NCBI GenBank assembly: GCA_910577845.1
Contig: CAJTNA010000018.1
Span: forward strand, 1-29,774
Direction: 5' to 3'
DNA: 29,774 nt
Source: an uncultured Christensenella sp.
GTDB taxonomy: Bacteria; Bacillota; Clostridia; Christensenellales; UBA3700
Every line of letters begins with the position of its first letter. The stretch's first letter is position 1. Both the position numbers and the translations under genes were made by a program. Positions 7,675-15,902 of the stretch are shown here, one piece after another. Below the pieces are notes generated by a model. It did not search any database. It was not told the origin of the DNA and was given only the letters and a program-made list of their open reading frames with translations.

Positions 7675-8277
7675 ATGTACGATTTTGCCACAATGTTTGA
7701 AGAGATAGAAAAATCTGCTAGAGAAAGGTTTATTCCAGTTATTTTGGATGATTCAAAAGAGGAATTACTTGCTCTTGTTAATAAGATTGAGCCTAAAAGG
7801 ATACTTGAAATTGGTACTGCAATTGGCTATAGTGGGGCTTTAATGCTAACTCAATGTGAGAGTGCAGTACTTGATACTATTGAGTTACTTGAGGAAAGAC
7901 GTCAAGAGGCGATAAGTAATTTTGAAAAGTTTGGCGTAATTAATAGAGCAAATTGTTATCTTGGCGATTGTATGGAATTGTTGCCACAAGTGATTAATGG
8001 TAATATGTACGATTTGGTTTTTATTGATGGACCTAAAAGTAAATATTTGCAATATTTGGAGCTTGTAAAAGATAATATCAATAAAGGTGGGTATGTTTTT
8101 TGCGATAATGTGCTATTCCGTGGAATGGTACTGAATGGCAAAAAACCACCGCATAAATTTAGAACAATAGTAGTAGGACTTAGAAAATTTTTGGAATTTT
8201 TGAAAAATAGTGCCGATTTTCGTAGTGAAATTAAAGAGAAAGGAGATGGCATTGCCATTATTGAAGTGTTGAGATGA
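7675..8277 (+). CDS. trmR: tRNA 5-hydroxyuridine methyltransferase (YrrM/TrmR type O-methyltransferase)
   Basis: SAM-dependent O-methyltransferase of the family 3 type, 200 residues. SAM motif I is LEIGTAIGYSG at residues 44-54, and the metal/substrate region FIDGPK is at 116-121. In B. subtilis, YrrM (TrmR) methylates 5-hydroxyuridine at wobble position 34 to 5-methoxyuridine, and its neighbours yrrN/yrrO make the hydroxyl group. Here the next gene is a U32 protein overlapping by 4 nt (ATGA), so the same two-step tRNA modification is strongly suggested. GAGG lies upstream of the ATG. If the neighbourhood were ignored it would look like a generic catechol-type O-methyltransferase. Confidence 0.8.
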   Translation: MYDFATMFEEIEKSARERFIPVILDDSKEELLALVNKIEPKRILEIGTAIGYSGALMLTQCESAVLDTIELLEERRQEAISNFEKFGVINRANCYLGDCMELLPQVINGNMYDLVFIDGPKSKYLQYLELVKDNINKGGYVFCDNVLFRGMVLNGKKPPHKFRTIVVGLRKFLEFLKNSADFRSEIKEKGDGIAIIEVLR

Positions 8278-9488
8278 TAGAATTATTAGCTCCTTGTGGG
8301 GATTTTAACAAATTAAAAACGGCTATTCATTTTGGGGCAGATGCTGTTTATGTAGGCGGTAATAATTATGGCTTAAGAAAGGGTGCGAAAAACTTTACAA
8401 ATAAAGGCTTGCAACAAGCGGTTGTATATTGCCACGAAAGGGGTAAAAAATTATACGTTACTTGCAATATCGTAGCTCACAATAACGACTTTGAGGGGCT
8501 TGAGGAATATCTTGCATTTTTGGAAAGTATCTCTGTTGATGCGGTTATTGTTTCTGACCCTGGTATTATCCAATTTTGTAAAAAGGTTTTGAAAAATACT
8601 CAAATACATCTATCTACTCAAGCAAATGCTACAAATAAATACTCTGTTAAATTTTGGGCAGATTGTGGTGTTAGTAGAATTGTACTTGCTAGGGAACTGA
8701 GTGTTGCGGAAATTAAAGAAATTAAAGATTACATAGGTGATGTGGAGATTGAAGCATTTGTTCACGGTGCAATGTGCGTATCACATAGTGGCAGATGTTT
8801 GCTAAGTAACTTTTTGACGCATAGGGACGGAAATCACGGTGATTGCGTGCAAGCGTGTAGGTGGGAATATTCAATACACGAGGTTAAAAACGATAATAAA
8901 AAGTTGATTTTGCAAGAGGACGAGCGTGGTTCGTATATTATGAATAGTAAAGATTTGAATATGCTTGAGAACCTTAAGGACTTGATTGATGTGGGGGTTT
9001 GCTCTTTCAAAATTGAGGGCAGAATGAAATCGCAATATTATGTTGGTACTGTTGTAAATGCGTACAGAAAAGCGATTGATTTATGTCTAGAAAATAAGGA
9101 AATACCTAATTATTTAAAGGCAGAACTTACCAAAACAGCTCACAGAGATTATACTACTGGTTTTTATTATGGTGATAGTGAAAATATAAGTTATGAAAAT
9201 AATCAAACGGCTGGTGATTATGATTTTATGGCTGAAGTTATTGGATATGACGAACAAAAAGGCGGTATTTGGATAGAACAACGTAATCGCTTTGGTTTGG
9301 GTGATGAGTTGGAAATTCTATCTAATAATGAGGAATTTTTAAATAAAACTATCAAAATAGTTGTTATGCGTAATGAGGATGATGAGGACGTTGTAGATGC
9401 AAAACTTGTGCAACAAAAATTGTTTGTAAAGACCGAATATCCTTTGGCTAAACACGATATTTTGAGGAAAAAGGTGGTAAAATGTTAG
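8274..9488 (+). CDS. trhP: U32 family protein, likely tRNA ho5U34 hydroxylation enzyme TrhP
   Basis: Peptidase U32 family protein of 404 residues. The U32 signature is clear: EAFVHGAMCVSHSGRC at residues 160-175, followed by C191 and C195 in GDCVQACRWEY. Together C168, C175, C191 and C195 are the four cysteines expected to bind an Fe-S cluster. Although named peptidases, these proteins (TrhP in E. coli and YrrN/YrrO in B. subtilis) are needed for prephenate-dependent 5-hydroxyuridine formation in tRNA. The gene overlaps trmR by 4 nt and the next gene by 7 nt, so all three are translationally linked. Only one U32 gene is present, where B. subtilis has two. The function call rests on family and context; no protease activity is implied. 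Confidence 0.8.
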   Translation: MIELLAPCGDFNKLKTAIHFGADAVYVGGNNYGLRKGAKNFTNKGLQQAVVYCHERGKKLYVTCNIVAHNNDFEGLEEYLAFLESISVDAVIVSDPGIIQFCKKVLKNTQIHLSTQANATNKYSVKFWADCGVSRIVLARELSVAEIKEIKDYIGDVEIEAFVHGAMCVSHSGRCLLSNFLTHRDGNHGDCVQACRWEYSIHEVKNDNKKLILQEDERGSYIMNSKDLNMLENLKDLIDVGVCSFKIEGRMKSQYYVGTVVNAYRKAIDLCLENKEIPNYLKAELTKTAHRDYTTGFYYGDSENISYENNQTAGDYDFMAEVIGYDEQKGGIWIEQRNRFGLGDELEILSNNEEFLNKTIKIVVMRNEDDEDVVDAKLVQQKLFVKTEYPLAKHDILRKKVVKC

Positions 9489-10801
9489 AGAAAAAGTGCA
9501 TTTTATTCTTATATGGCGAAGGAAGATATGATTCAAGCGTAATGGCAGTAAAAGAATATATCGAAGCAAAAGGTGATAGCTATGTAGTGGCTATCAGTGA
9601 TAAGGAATTGTATCCTTTTTATAGATATAAATTAGCTTTTTACGCATATAGGTTTTTAAGCAGAGGTTGTGCTTGGCTTAATAATCTACATTTAAGCTTT
9701 AATACGATTTGGAACAAAATAAATGTAAGCAAGAGCAAAAAGGAATGTAAAGAAATTGTTGAGCCTAATGGTGGTCTTAAAGGTCTTATGTACTCTTGGA
9801 CAGAACAATATAGGCGTATTAGAAATATACTTTTGAGGTACACTCCAGAAGTTGTGGTTTGTAGTACTCCTAAGCTCTTAAGAGATACCGCAAAAGCTTG
9901 CGATAAAGCTAAACTAAAAAACATTGATATCTGCGGTTTGGTTACTGACTATTGTTTGGACGCAAGGTTTGTAAACTATAAAGCAAACAGATACTTTGTG
10001 CAAAACAGCGATGTAAAAGAAAGATTGGTTTCACTTGGTATTGATGAGGAAAAAATTGATGTTACTGGAACGCCTATATCAAACGCAAGTAAGGAAAAGT
10101 TTGATAGAACCCAAGTTTTAGAGGAACTAGGCATTAAAAATGATAGATTGAATATCGCAATAGTTGGCGGAAGGTACGGGCAATCTGCTGTAAGAAGTGT
10201 GTTTACCTCTCTTGCTGAATTGGAAAATGATATCAATATTATCGTGCTAAGCGGTGGTAATAATGGATTAATCAAATATTGTGAGTTGATTACAAAAAAT
10301 CGTAAGATTGAGGATAAAGTTTTTGTAGTTGAGGATATTGATAAATTTGCAAAAATTTATACAATTGCGGATATTTTAGTAACTTCACCTACAGCATCAA
10401 TTAGTTATGAGGCTATGTACCATAATAACAATGTCATTTTGTGCAATGGTGGCGATACTATTGAAAATAGAAATTCACATTATTTAGCAACTAATCAATT
10501 AGCTTTACTTGGTAGAAATAATGACGAGTTAGTAGCTAGTATATCTAAGATAATGTCAGATAATGAGTTCGCTGACGAAATGAAATATGCTCAAAATGAG
10601 TTCGTTGTACCAGATTGTGATAAGATTTTAGGCGAAATTTTAACAAAAATCGCTGAAGATAATAGTAATAATAAAAAAGCTGAGGCAGAACAAGCAAAAA
10701 ATAAAAGCACAGAAAAACTTGCTGAGCTTGATGCATTGGAAGACGGCTCAAACAATGTAGAGCAAATTGTACAAGAGGAAAAGGAGAATATAGATGGTTA
10801 A
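9482..10801 (+). CDS. GT28-type glycosyltransferase (MGDG synthase/UgtP-like)
   Basis: Family GT28 glycosyltransferase related to plant MGDG synthase and B. subtilis UgtP, which add sugars from UDP-sugars to diacylglycerol at the inner membrane face. Family marks are VTDYCLDARFVNYKANRYFV (154-173), the ...KIDVTGTPI stretch (191-199), the start of the second Rossmann half at NIAIVGG (224-230), and the donor-binding SYEAMYHNNNVI with E310. Odd points: the usual N-terminal GxGH acceptor motif is replaced by GEGRYDSS (12-19), and residues about 391-439 are a lysine- and glutamate-rich low-complexity tail that the family does not normally have. The start is set by AAGGTGG overlapping the trhP end. 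Lipid glucosylation is the best guess; the substrate is not proven. Confidence 0.65.
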   Translation: MLEKKCILFLYGEGRYDSSVMAVKEYIEAKGDSYVVAISDKELYPFYRYKLAFYAYRFLSRGCAWLNNLHLSFNTIWNKINVSKSKKECKEIVEPNGGLKGLMYSWTEQYRRIRNILLRYTPEVVVCSTPKLLRDTAKACDKAKLKNIDICGLVTDYCLDARFVNYKANRYFVQNSDVKERLVSLGIDEEKIDVTGTPISNASKEKFDRTQVLEELGIKNDRLNIAIVGGRYGQSAVRSVFTSLAELENDINIIVLSGGNNGLIKYCELITKNRKIEDKVFVVEDIDKFAKIYTIADILVTSPTASISYEAMYHNNNVILCNGGDTIENRNSHYLATNQLALLGRNNDELVASISKIMSDNEFADEMKYAQNEFVVPDCDKILGEILTKIAEDNSNNKKAEAEQAKNKSTEKLAELDALEDGSNNVEQIVQEEKENIDG

Positions 10802-11081
10802 ACATATTGTTATGTATAAATTAAAAAATCCTACAGAGGAAAATATTAAAGCAATGATTGATAAGTTTATGTCAATGAAAGGTAAAATTGATATTTTAAA
10901 ATTTATCCGTGCAGGTGGCGATTTTGTAAAAAGTGCAAGGAGCTATGACGTTTGTTTGGAATGTGAGTTTGAAAACAAAGCGGACTTGGAGCAATATGCA
11001 GTTCACCCCATACATATACCAGTAAAGGAATTTGTTGGAACAATGGTAGAAAAGGCTCATTCAGTGGACTATGAGTTTTAA
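10794..11081 (+). CDS. Dabb (stress-responsive A/B barrel) domain protein
   Basis: A 95-residue protein that covers a single Dabb dimeric alpha-beta barrel domain: start MVKHIVMYKLK, the middle YDVCLECEFENKADLEQYAVHPIH and the end VDYEF. The H-P-x-H segment near residues 72-75 is characteristic. Its molecular role is not known in most bacteria. AAGGAGA precedes the ATG, which lies inside the last codons of the glycosyltransferase gene (8-nt overlap). Confidence 0.8.
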   Translation: MVKHIVMYKLKNPTEENIKAMIDKFMSMKGKIDILKFIRAGGDFVKSARSYDVCLECEFENKADLEQYAVHPIHIPVKEFVGTMVEKAHSVDYEF

Positions 11082-11123
11082 TTATAATAATAAAAGAATT
11101 AATATCAATCTAGAGGTGATAAA

Positions 11124-11627
11124 ATGATAAAAGCTACAATTAATTTGGAAAATGGTAAAAGAATAAATTTAAATTTAGATAGTGAATGTGCACCAATCTC
11201 TACTGCTAACTTTGTGAATTTAGCAAAATCAAATCACTATAACGGCTTGATTTTTCATAGAATTATACCAGAGTTTATGTGCCAAGGTGGCGGTATGACT
11301 ATTAATATGCAACAAAAAGATAATCTTAAACCTATTAAAGGCGAATTTTTATCTAATGGTGTAAACAATACTCGCAAACACAAAGCAGGAACAATAAGTA
11401 TGGCAAGAACTATGGTTAAGGATAGTGCAACTTCACAATTTTTTATCTGTTCAGTTGACACTCCATTCTTGGACGGCGAGTATGCTGCCTTTGGTGAGGT
11501 TGCGGATAACGAGAGTATGCAAGTTGTACTAGATATGAGTTATGTAAAAACTCATTCTGTTGGTTATTTTGACGATGTGCCAGTTGAGCCAATAGTAATT
11601 AAAAATGTTGAAATTGTGGAGGAATAA
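11124..11627 (+). CDS. Cyclophilin-type peptidyl-prolyl cis-trans isomerase
   Basis: Cytoplasmic cyclophilin, 167 residues, with no signal peptide. The catalytic segment FHRIIPEFMCQGG spans residues 44-56 (R46 catalytic). MARTM, SQFFI (104-108) and AAFGEV (121-126) are further conserved positions. It accelerates proline isomerisation in protein folding. GAGGTGA sits upstream of the ATG and the gene ends 3 nt before asnS. Compared with larger bacterial cyclophilins it is the compact PpiB-like form. Confidence 0.92.
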   Translation: MIKATINLENGKRINLNLDSECAPISTANFVNLAKSNHYNGLIFHRIIPEFMCQGGGMTINMQQKDNLKPIKGEFLSNGVNNTRKHKAGTISMARTMVKDSATSQFFICSVDTPFLDGEYAAFGEVADNESMQVVLDMSYVKTHSVGYFDDVPVEPIVIKNVEIVEE

Positions 11628-11630
11628 TAT

Positions 11631-13022
11631 ATGTCAAGAGTTACTTTAAAAGAATTAGGCGAGAGATATGCAGAACTTGGTGGTCAAAAGGTGCAAATTA
11701 GCGGTTGGGTTAGAACAATTAGAGATAGCAAAAACTTTGCTTTTATAGAATTGAATGACGGAACAAGATTTAAGACTACTCAAGTTGTTGCTGATAGCGA
11801 CATTAAAGACTATAAAACTTTGGTAAGTCAAAATGTTGGTGCTGGTATTAGTGTTGTAGGTATAGTAGTTTTGACACCAGAAAATAAGCAACCATTTGAA
11901 ATTAAAGCGGAAAGTTTTGTGATTGAAGCTACAAGTACACCAAATTATCCACTACAAAAGAAAAGGCACTCTATTGAGTTTTTGCGTGAGATTGGTCATA
12001 TTAGACCAAGAACTAACTTATTGCTTGCAACTTTTAAAGTTAGGTCAGTCGCAGCACAAGCGATACATAGCTTCTTTGCAAAACAAGGTTTTGTTTATGT
12101 AAATACACCGCTTATCACTGGTAGTGACTGCGAGGGTGCGGGTGAAATGTTTAAAGTAACAACATTAGATTTGGAAAATATTCCAAAAACTGAAGACGGC
12201 AAAATTGACTATTCAAAAGACTTTTTTGGTAAGCCAGTTAGCTTAACTGTAAGCGGTCAGCTAAATGCTGAGTGTTATGCTTTGGCATTTGGTAGCGTTT
12301 ACACTTTTGGACCTACTTTCCGTGCGGAAAAAAGTTATACCGCTCGTCACGCAGCAGAGTTTTGGATGATTGAACCAGAAATAGCTTTTGCAGACTTGCA
12401 CGATGATATGAATGTTGCAGAGCAAATGATTAAGTATGTTATAAGTGATGTTTTGGAAAAATGTCCAGAGGAAATGGCATTTTTGAATGCATTTGTAGAT
12501 ACTGGCTTGTTAGAGAGATTAAATAGGCTTGTAAGTAGCGAGTTTAAAGAGGTTACTTATACCGAAGCTATTGATATTTTGAAAAAACATAATGATAAGT
12601 TCCAATTTAAAGTTGAGTGGGGTGTTGACTTGCAAAGTGAGCACGAAAGATTTTTAACTGAACAAGTGTTTAACGGACCTATTTTTGTAACTAACTATCC
12701 TAAAGATATCAAGGCATTTTATATGAGAATGAATGAGGATAACAAGACAGTCGCCGCAGTTGATATGCTAGTTCCAGGTGTCGGAGAGCTAATCGGCGGT
12801 TCACAAAGAGAGGAAAGATACGATTTACTTGTTAAGCGTATTAAAGAACTTGGCTTAAATGAGGAAGACTATAGTTGGTACCTTGATTTAAGAAAATATG
12901 GTGGTGTTAAACACTCTGGTTTTGGCTTAGGTTTTGAAAGATTAATTATGTACTTAACTGGTGTAAGCAACATTCGTGATGTTATACCATTCCCACGCAC
13001 AACTGGCTCTTGTGAGTTTTAA
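11631..13022 (+). CDS. asnS: Asparaginyl-tRNA synthetase
   Basis: Class IIb aminoacyl-tRNA synthetase of 463 residues charging tRNA-Asn with asparagine. An N-terminal OB-fold anticodon-binding domain (about residues 18-100) is followed by the catalytic core. Motif 2 is FRAEKSYTARHAAEFWMIE (230-248) and motif 3 contains GFGLGFERLIMYLTG near the C-terminus. The motif 2 asparaginyl pattern, rather than the aspartyl one, and the length support AsnS. GGAGGAA lies upstream of the ATG. It is the last gene of the rnj run. A tRNA-Asn gene lies 14 kb away in the same window, which is probably coincidental. Presence of AsnS argues that Asn-tRNA is made directly here. Confidence 0.95.
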   Translation: MSRVTLKELGERYAELGGQKVQISGWVRTIRDSKNFAFIELNDGTRFKTTQVVADSDIKDYKTLVSQNVGAGISVVGIVVLTPENKQPFEIKAESFVIEATSTPNYPLQKKRHSIEFLREIGHIRPRTNLLLATFKVRSVAAQAIHSFFAKQGFVYVNTPLITGSDCEGAGEMFKVTTLDLENIPKTEDGKIDYSKDFFGKPVSLTVSGQLNAECYALAFGSVYTFGPTFRAEKSYTARHAAEFWMIEPEIAFADLHDDMNVAEQMIKYVISDVLEKCPEEMAFLNAFVDTGLLERLNRLVSSEFKEVTYTEAIDILKKHNDKFQFKVEWGVDLQSEHERFLTEQVFNGPIFVTNYPKDIKAFYMRMNEDNKTVAAVDMLVPGVGELIGGSQREERYDLLVKRIKELGLNEEDYSWYLDLRKYGGVKHSGFGLGFERLIMYLTGVSNIRDVIPFPRTTGSCEF

Positions 13023-13262
13023 TATTGTAAAAAATAAGCATTTATTTGTTGGATAGTTTAGAAAAATATTGAAAGTGAATTCTCAATATCAAACAATAAT
13101 TTTAAAACTTTAGACATTGCATTTAGCAAAGCGAAATTTTGAACTATCTGTATACCTTATTTTCAAATTAAATTTATTACAATTAGATATATTTAAGTAA
13201 ATAAGAAAAGTTTTAAACTAACAAAATTTTGCAGTGTTAATAAAAGGGAATAAAGGGGAATT
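13023..13262. other. Gene-free asnS-GH31 gap
   Basis: No coding frame or good terminator is visible. A weak 7-bp inverted repeat (ATATTGA at 13066-13072 against TCAATAT at 13083-13089) has no T-run. A promoter for the GH31 gene is expected but no clear -35/-10 pair stands out. Confidence 0.3.
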
Positions 13263-15484
13263 ATGAGTAAGTTAAATAGTCATTTATTATATCAAATCAA
13301 TGACTGCAAGGCGGAAAATGTTGCTATATTTGGTAATGTTAGAGTATCAGTTTTAACAGAAAAACTTTTTAGGGTTGAGTTTAGCAAATACGGTGAGTTT
13401 AGTGATTTACCTACTCAAAAAGTGTTGCATAGAAATTTTGCCAATCCAAAATATGATATTAAAGATAATGGAAAATGCATTACTATTAAAACAGATTTTG
13501 TAACATTGAACATAGATAAAAATGGTAACTTAATAAATGCTTTAATGCAAGACGGAAGAAATGTGACAGATGCTAAATCGGGTAATCTTAAAGGCACTTG
13601 TAGAACGCTGGACGGCACTATTGGTGAGGTTAAACTTGAGGACGGAATTTTATCCAAAAATGGTGTGGCTATTTTAGATGACAGCAATTCACTTGTTTAT
13701 AACATTGAGGGTGAATTGTGCGAAAAACTTTTCGAAAATCGGGACTATTATATCTTTGCCTATGGCTATAACTATAGGGAAGCGGTACAAGATTTTTATA
13801 AGTTATGCGGTAATACACCGCTTATACCTAGGTATGTTTTAGGTAACTGGTGGAGTAGATATAGAGCGTATACGGATAAAGAATATCTTGAGGTAATGGA
13901 TAATTTTATCAAGAGAGATATACCTATAACTGTCGCTACTGTTGATATGGATTGGCACCTTGTAAATGGAATAGACGATAAATACAGAACGGGCAAAATT
14001 TATCCGTGGGAATCAACGGGTTGGACAGGGTATACTTGGAATAAAGAGCTATTTCCCAACTATAAACAATTTTTAACTGAATTACATAATAGAAACTTGC
14101 ACATTACTTTAAACTTGCACCCAGCACGAGGTGTTAGAGGTTTTGAGGTTATGTACAAGGATATGGCTGACGCTATGGGTATTGACCCTAAAACGGAGCA
14201 ACCTATTGATTTTGATTTGACTAATGAAAAGTTTGCAAATAATTATTTTGATATTTTACACCACCCTTATGAAAAAGATGGAGTTGACTTTTGGTGGATA
14301 GATTGGCAACAAGGTAAAAATAGCAATATTGCTGGACTTGACCCGTTATATGCGTTGAATCATTATCATACTTTAGATAATTGTCGTGGGAATATGCGTG
14401 GCTTGATTTTATCTCGTTATGCGGGTATTGGTAGCCATAGGTATCCATTAGGCTTTTCGGGAGATACAAATACAAGTTGGAAATGTTTAAAATTTCAACC
14501 TTATTTTACTGCTACTGCTACAAATTGCGGTTATTCTTGGTGGAGTCACGATATAGGCGACATCATTTTGGTGAGAAAGATGACGAGTTGTATTGTAGAT
14601 GGATTCAATTTGGTGTATTTTCACCAATTATGAGGTTACACTCTACTCAAAATGATATTATGGGTAAAGAACCTTGGAATTACTCAAGTATCACTGAGGG
14701 TATTGTGAGCGATTATTTAAGGTTGCGTCATAAATTGATACCATACTTATATACAATGAGCAAGCGTACACATAGTGAGGGAAAAGGCTTGTTGGAACCA
14801 TTGTATTATGAATATCCTCAAGACATAAGGGCATACAAGTGCAAAAACAGCTATTTGTTTGGTGGCAATTTAATAGTTGCACCTATAACAGAGAAAACTG
14901 ACAAAAACACTCTTACAGCTTCAAGTGTAGTTTTCTTGCCAAAGGGTAGTTGGACGGATATTTTTACTGGCAAAGTGTATAAAGGTGATAGCATATTTAG
15001 TGTTAATAGAGATATTAAAAATATTCCAGTATTTGCAAAAGAGGGTAGTATAATTCCTCTTGCGGAAGTTAACGATAATAGCACTGAAAATCCAAAAACA
15101 ATGCGACTTTTGGTATATAGCGGTAATGGTGAATTTGAATTATATGAAGATGATGGTTTAAGCTATAATTATAAAAATGGTGAGTTTGTAACTCGTAAGT
15201 TTGTTGTATCAGCAGATAATCAACATTGTAAATGGAAACCCGCAGAAATTGCTGTATATAAAGCATTATTAAAATTAATTGATGGTACACGTTGTATTTA
15301 TGATACATATAATGGTCGTGAATGTATGCTTGAGCGAAATCGATATATGATTGACAATTCTTCTGTTGTAATTGCACTTTTTAATAGCAAACCAAGTGGT
15401 ACAAAATATACAATAGATTATGCAAAGAAGCAAGGGCGAAATATTATAATAATAAACCCCGAAAATTTGCAAATACAAGAATAA
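13263..15484 (+). pseudogene. Family GH31 glycoside hydrolase split by a one-base deletion
   Basis: The two overlapping frames join into one GH31 protein of about 740 residues. The first part carries the N-terminal beta domain, the TVATVDMDWH segment (223-232), GWTGYTWNKELFP, the likely nucleophile D347 in WWIDWQQG and the likely acid/base D401 in FSGDTNTSW. It runs to SWWSHDIG (425-432) and then leaves frame. The other frame resumes at HHFGEKDDELYCRW and contains the rest of the barrel and the C-terminal beta domains. Family members read DIGGHHFGE here, so one G is missing at about 14558-14560. Both catalytic residues lie before the break, but the truncated product would lack the end of the barrel. 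A sequencing or assembly error, or a recent mutation, are both possible. AAAGGGG precedes the ATG. Substrate specificity within GH31 is not predictable. Confidence 0.85.
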
Positions 15485-15614
15485 ATTTATAATAATTATA
15501 GATAAAGCAGTCTTAATTACCTACTATTAAAATTTATTATGCGTATTCAAAGTCTTATAAGACTTAATAAAGTATAAAATCTTTATATAAATAAACTTTA
15601 CAAATTAAGGCTAA

Positions 15615-15650
15615 ACTTTGCACAAATTTTGCAATTAATTTTTGCAAAGT
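15615..15650. repeat. Inverted repeat abutting the pyr promoter
   Basis: ACTTTGCA (15615-15622) and TGCAAAGT (15643-15650) form a perfect 8-bp inverted repeat with a 20-nt spacer that ends 2 nt before the -35 box. It may be an operator or part of a terminator for the GH31 gene; there is no T-run after it. Confidence 0.35.
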
Positions 15651-15652
15651 AC

Positions 15653-15681
15653 TAGACAAGTTTGGATAAATGTGGTATATT
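15653..15681 (+). promoter_or_regulatory. Predicted promoter of the pyr operon
   Basis: -35 TAGACA (15653-15658), a 17-nt spacer, and -10 TATATT (15676-15681) with an extended TGG just before it. Transcription should start near 15688, about 205 nt before the pyrB ATG. Confidence 0.65.
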
Positions 15682-15699
15682 ATTAATGTAAACTTTAAT

Positions 15700-15880
15700 G
15701 TAGGTACGAGAGACCTCAAAGATTGTACGTTTTTTTTGGTAAGTTAATATTTTTGATATCTTTTTTAAAGTAAATTGATATTTATTTTTTGGATATTAAG
15801 GTGTTATGGTGGAATATTATACCGATTAATTATGCAATTTTTAAACTTAACTCGTATCTATTAAGATATGAGTTTTTTTT
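15700..15880 (+). promoter_or_regulatory. pyr operon leader: candidate antiterminator/terminator attenuator
   Basis: Three competing structures can be drawn in the leader RNA. First, a long-range stem pairs GTAGGTACGAG (15700-15710) with CTCGTATCTAT (15851-15861), 11 bp including two G-U wobbles. It would occupy the left arm of the terminator at 15849-15880. Second, the 5' strand can instead form a proximal hairpin (GTACGA 15704-15709 with TTGTAC 15723-15728) that is followed by G and eight Ts (15730-15737). Third, it can form a small AGGT/ACCT hairpin (15702-15716). The leader is rich in T-runs of 5 to 8. I do not see the PyrR binding-loop consensus (UCCNGNGAGG). The pairings are seen in the sequence; regulation by pyrimidines is inferred. 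Confidence 0.55.
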
Positions 15881-15902
15881 GTGTGGAGGGTTGTATGCGT
15901 AA
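15801..15902 (+). CDS. Possible leader peptide spanning the pyr terminator
   Basis: A GTG-started frame of 33 codons (start MLWWNIIPINY, end FFLCGGLYA) crosses the whole terminator, and its TAA stop (15900-15902) overlaps pyrB codons 2-3. The layout resembles the E. coli pyrL leader, where ribosomes translating through the terminator allow pyrBI expression. The ribosome site is weak (GGA 7 nt upstream). Rival short frames exist: an ATG at 15806 after AAGGTG (7 codons), and an ATG at 15832 (10 codons) that stops in the terminator loop. Expression is unproven. Confidence 0.25.
   Translation: MLWWNIIPINYAIFKLNSYLLRYEFFLCGGLYA
15849..15880 (+). terminator. Intrinsic terminator directly upstream of pyrB
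   Basis: Stem AACTCGTATC / GATATGAGTT, 10 bp with one G-T wobble, loop TATTAA, running into eight Ts (15873-15880). It ends 14 nt before the pyrB start, and the pyrB ribosome site GGAGGG follows it. A terminator between promoter and first gene implies conditional readthrough. Confidence 0.85.

Larger units (their letters stand above)
15485..15694. other. Upstream half of the GH31-pyrB gap with a palindrome and inverted repeat
   Basis: No coding frame is visible. A perfect 16-nt palindrome AAGTCTTATAAGACTT lies at 15550-15565 with no T-run, so it is at most a weak terminator for the GH31 gene. An 8-bp inverted repeat at 15615-15650 and the pyr promoter follow. Confidence 0.45.

Noticed and set aside
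14558..14561. Programmed ribosomal frameshift in the GH31 gene
   Set aside because: No slippery heptamer or following structure is evident, and the enzyme family has no known use of frameshifting; a deletion explains it better.
15699..15717. PyrR binding loop in the pyr leader
   Set aside because: The GAGAGACC segment resembles it superficially but lacks the UCCNGNGAGG arrangement.
15868..15894. Longer pyrB start giving nine extra residues
   Set aside because: The ATG lies in the terminator stem; GGAGGG points to the ATG at 15895, which also matches family N-termini.
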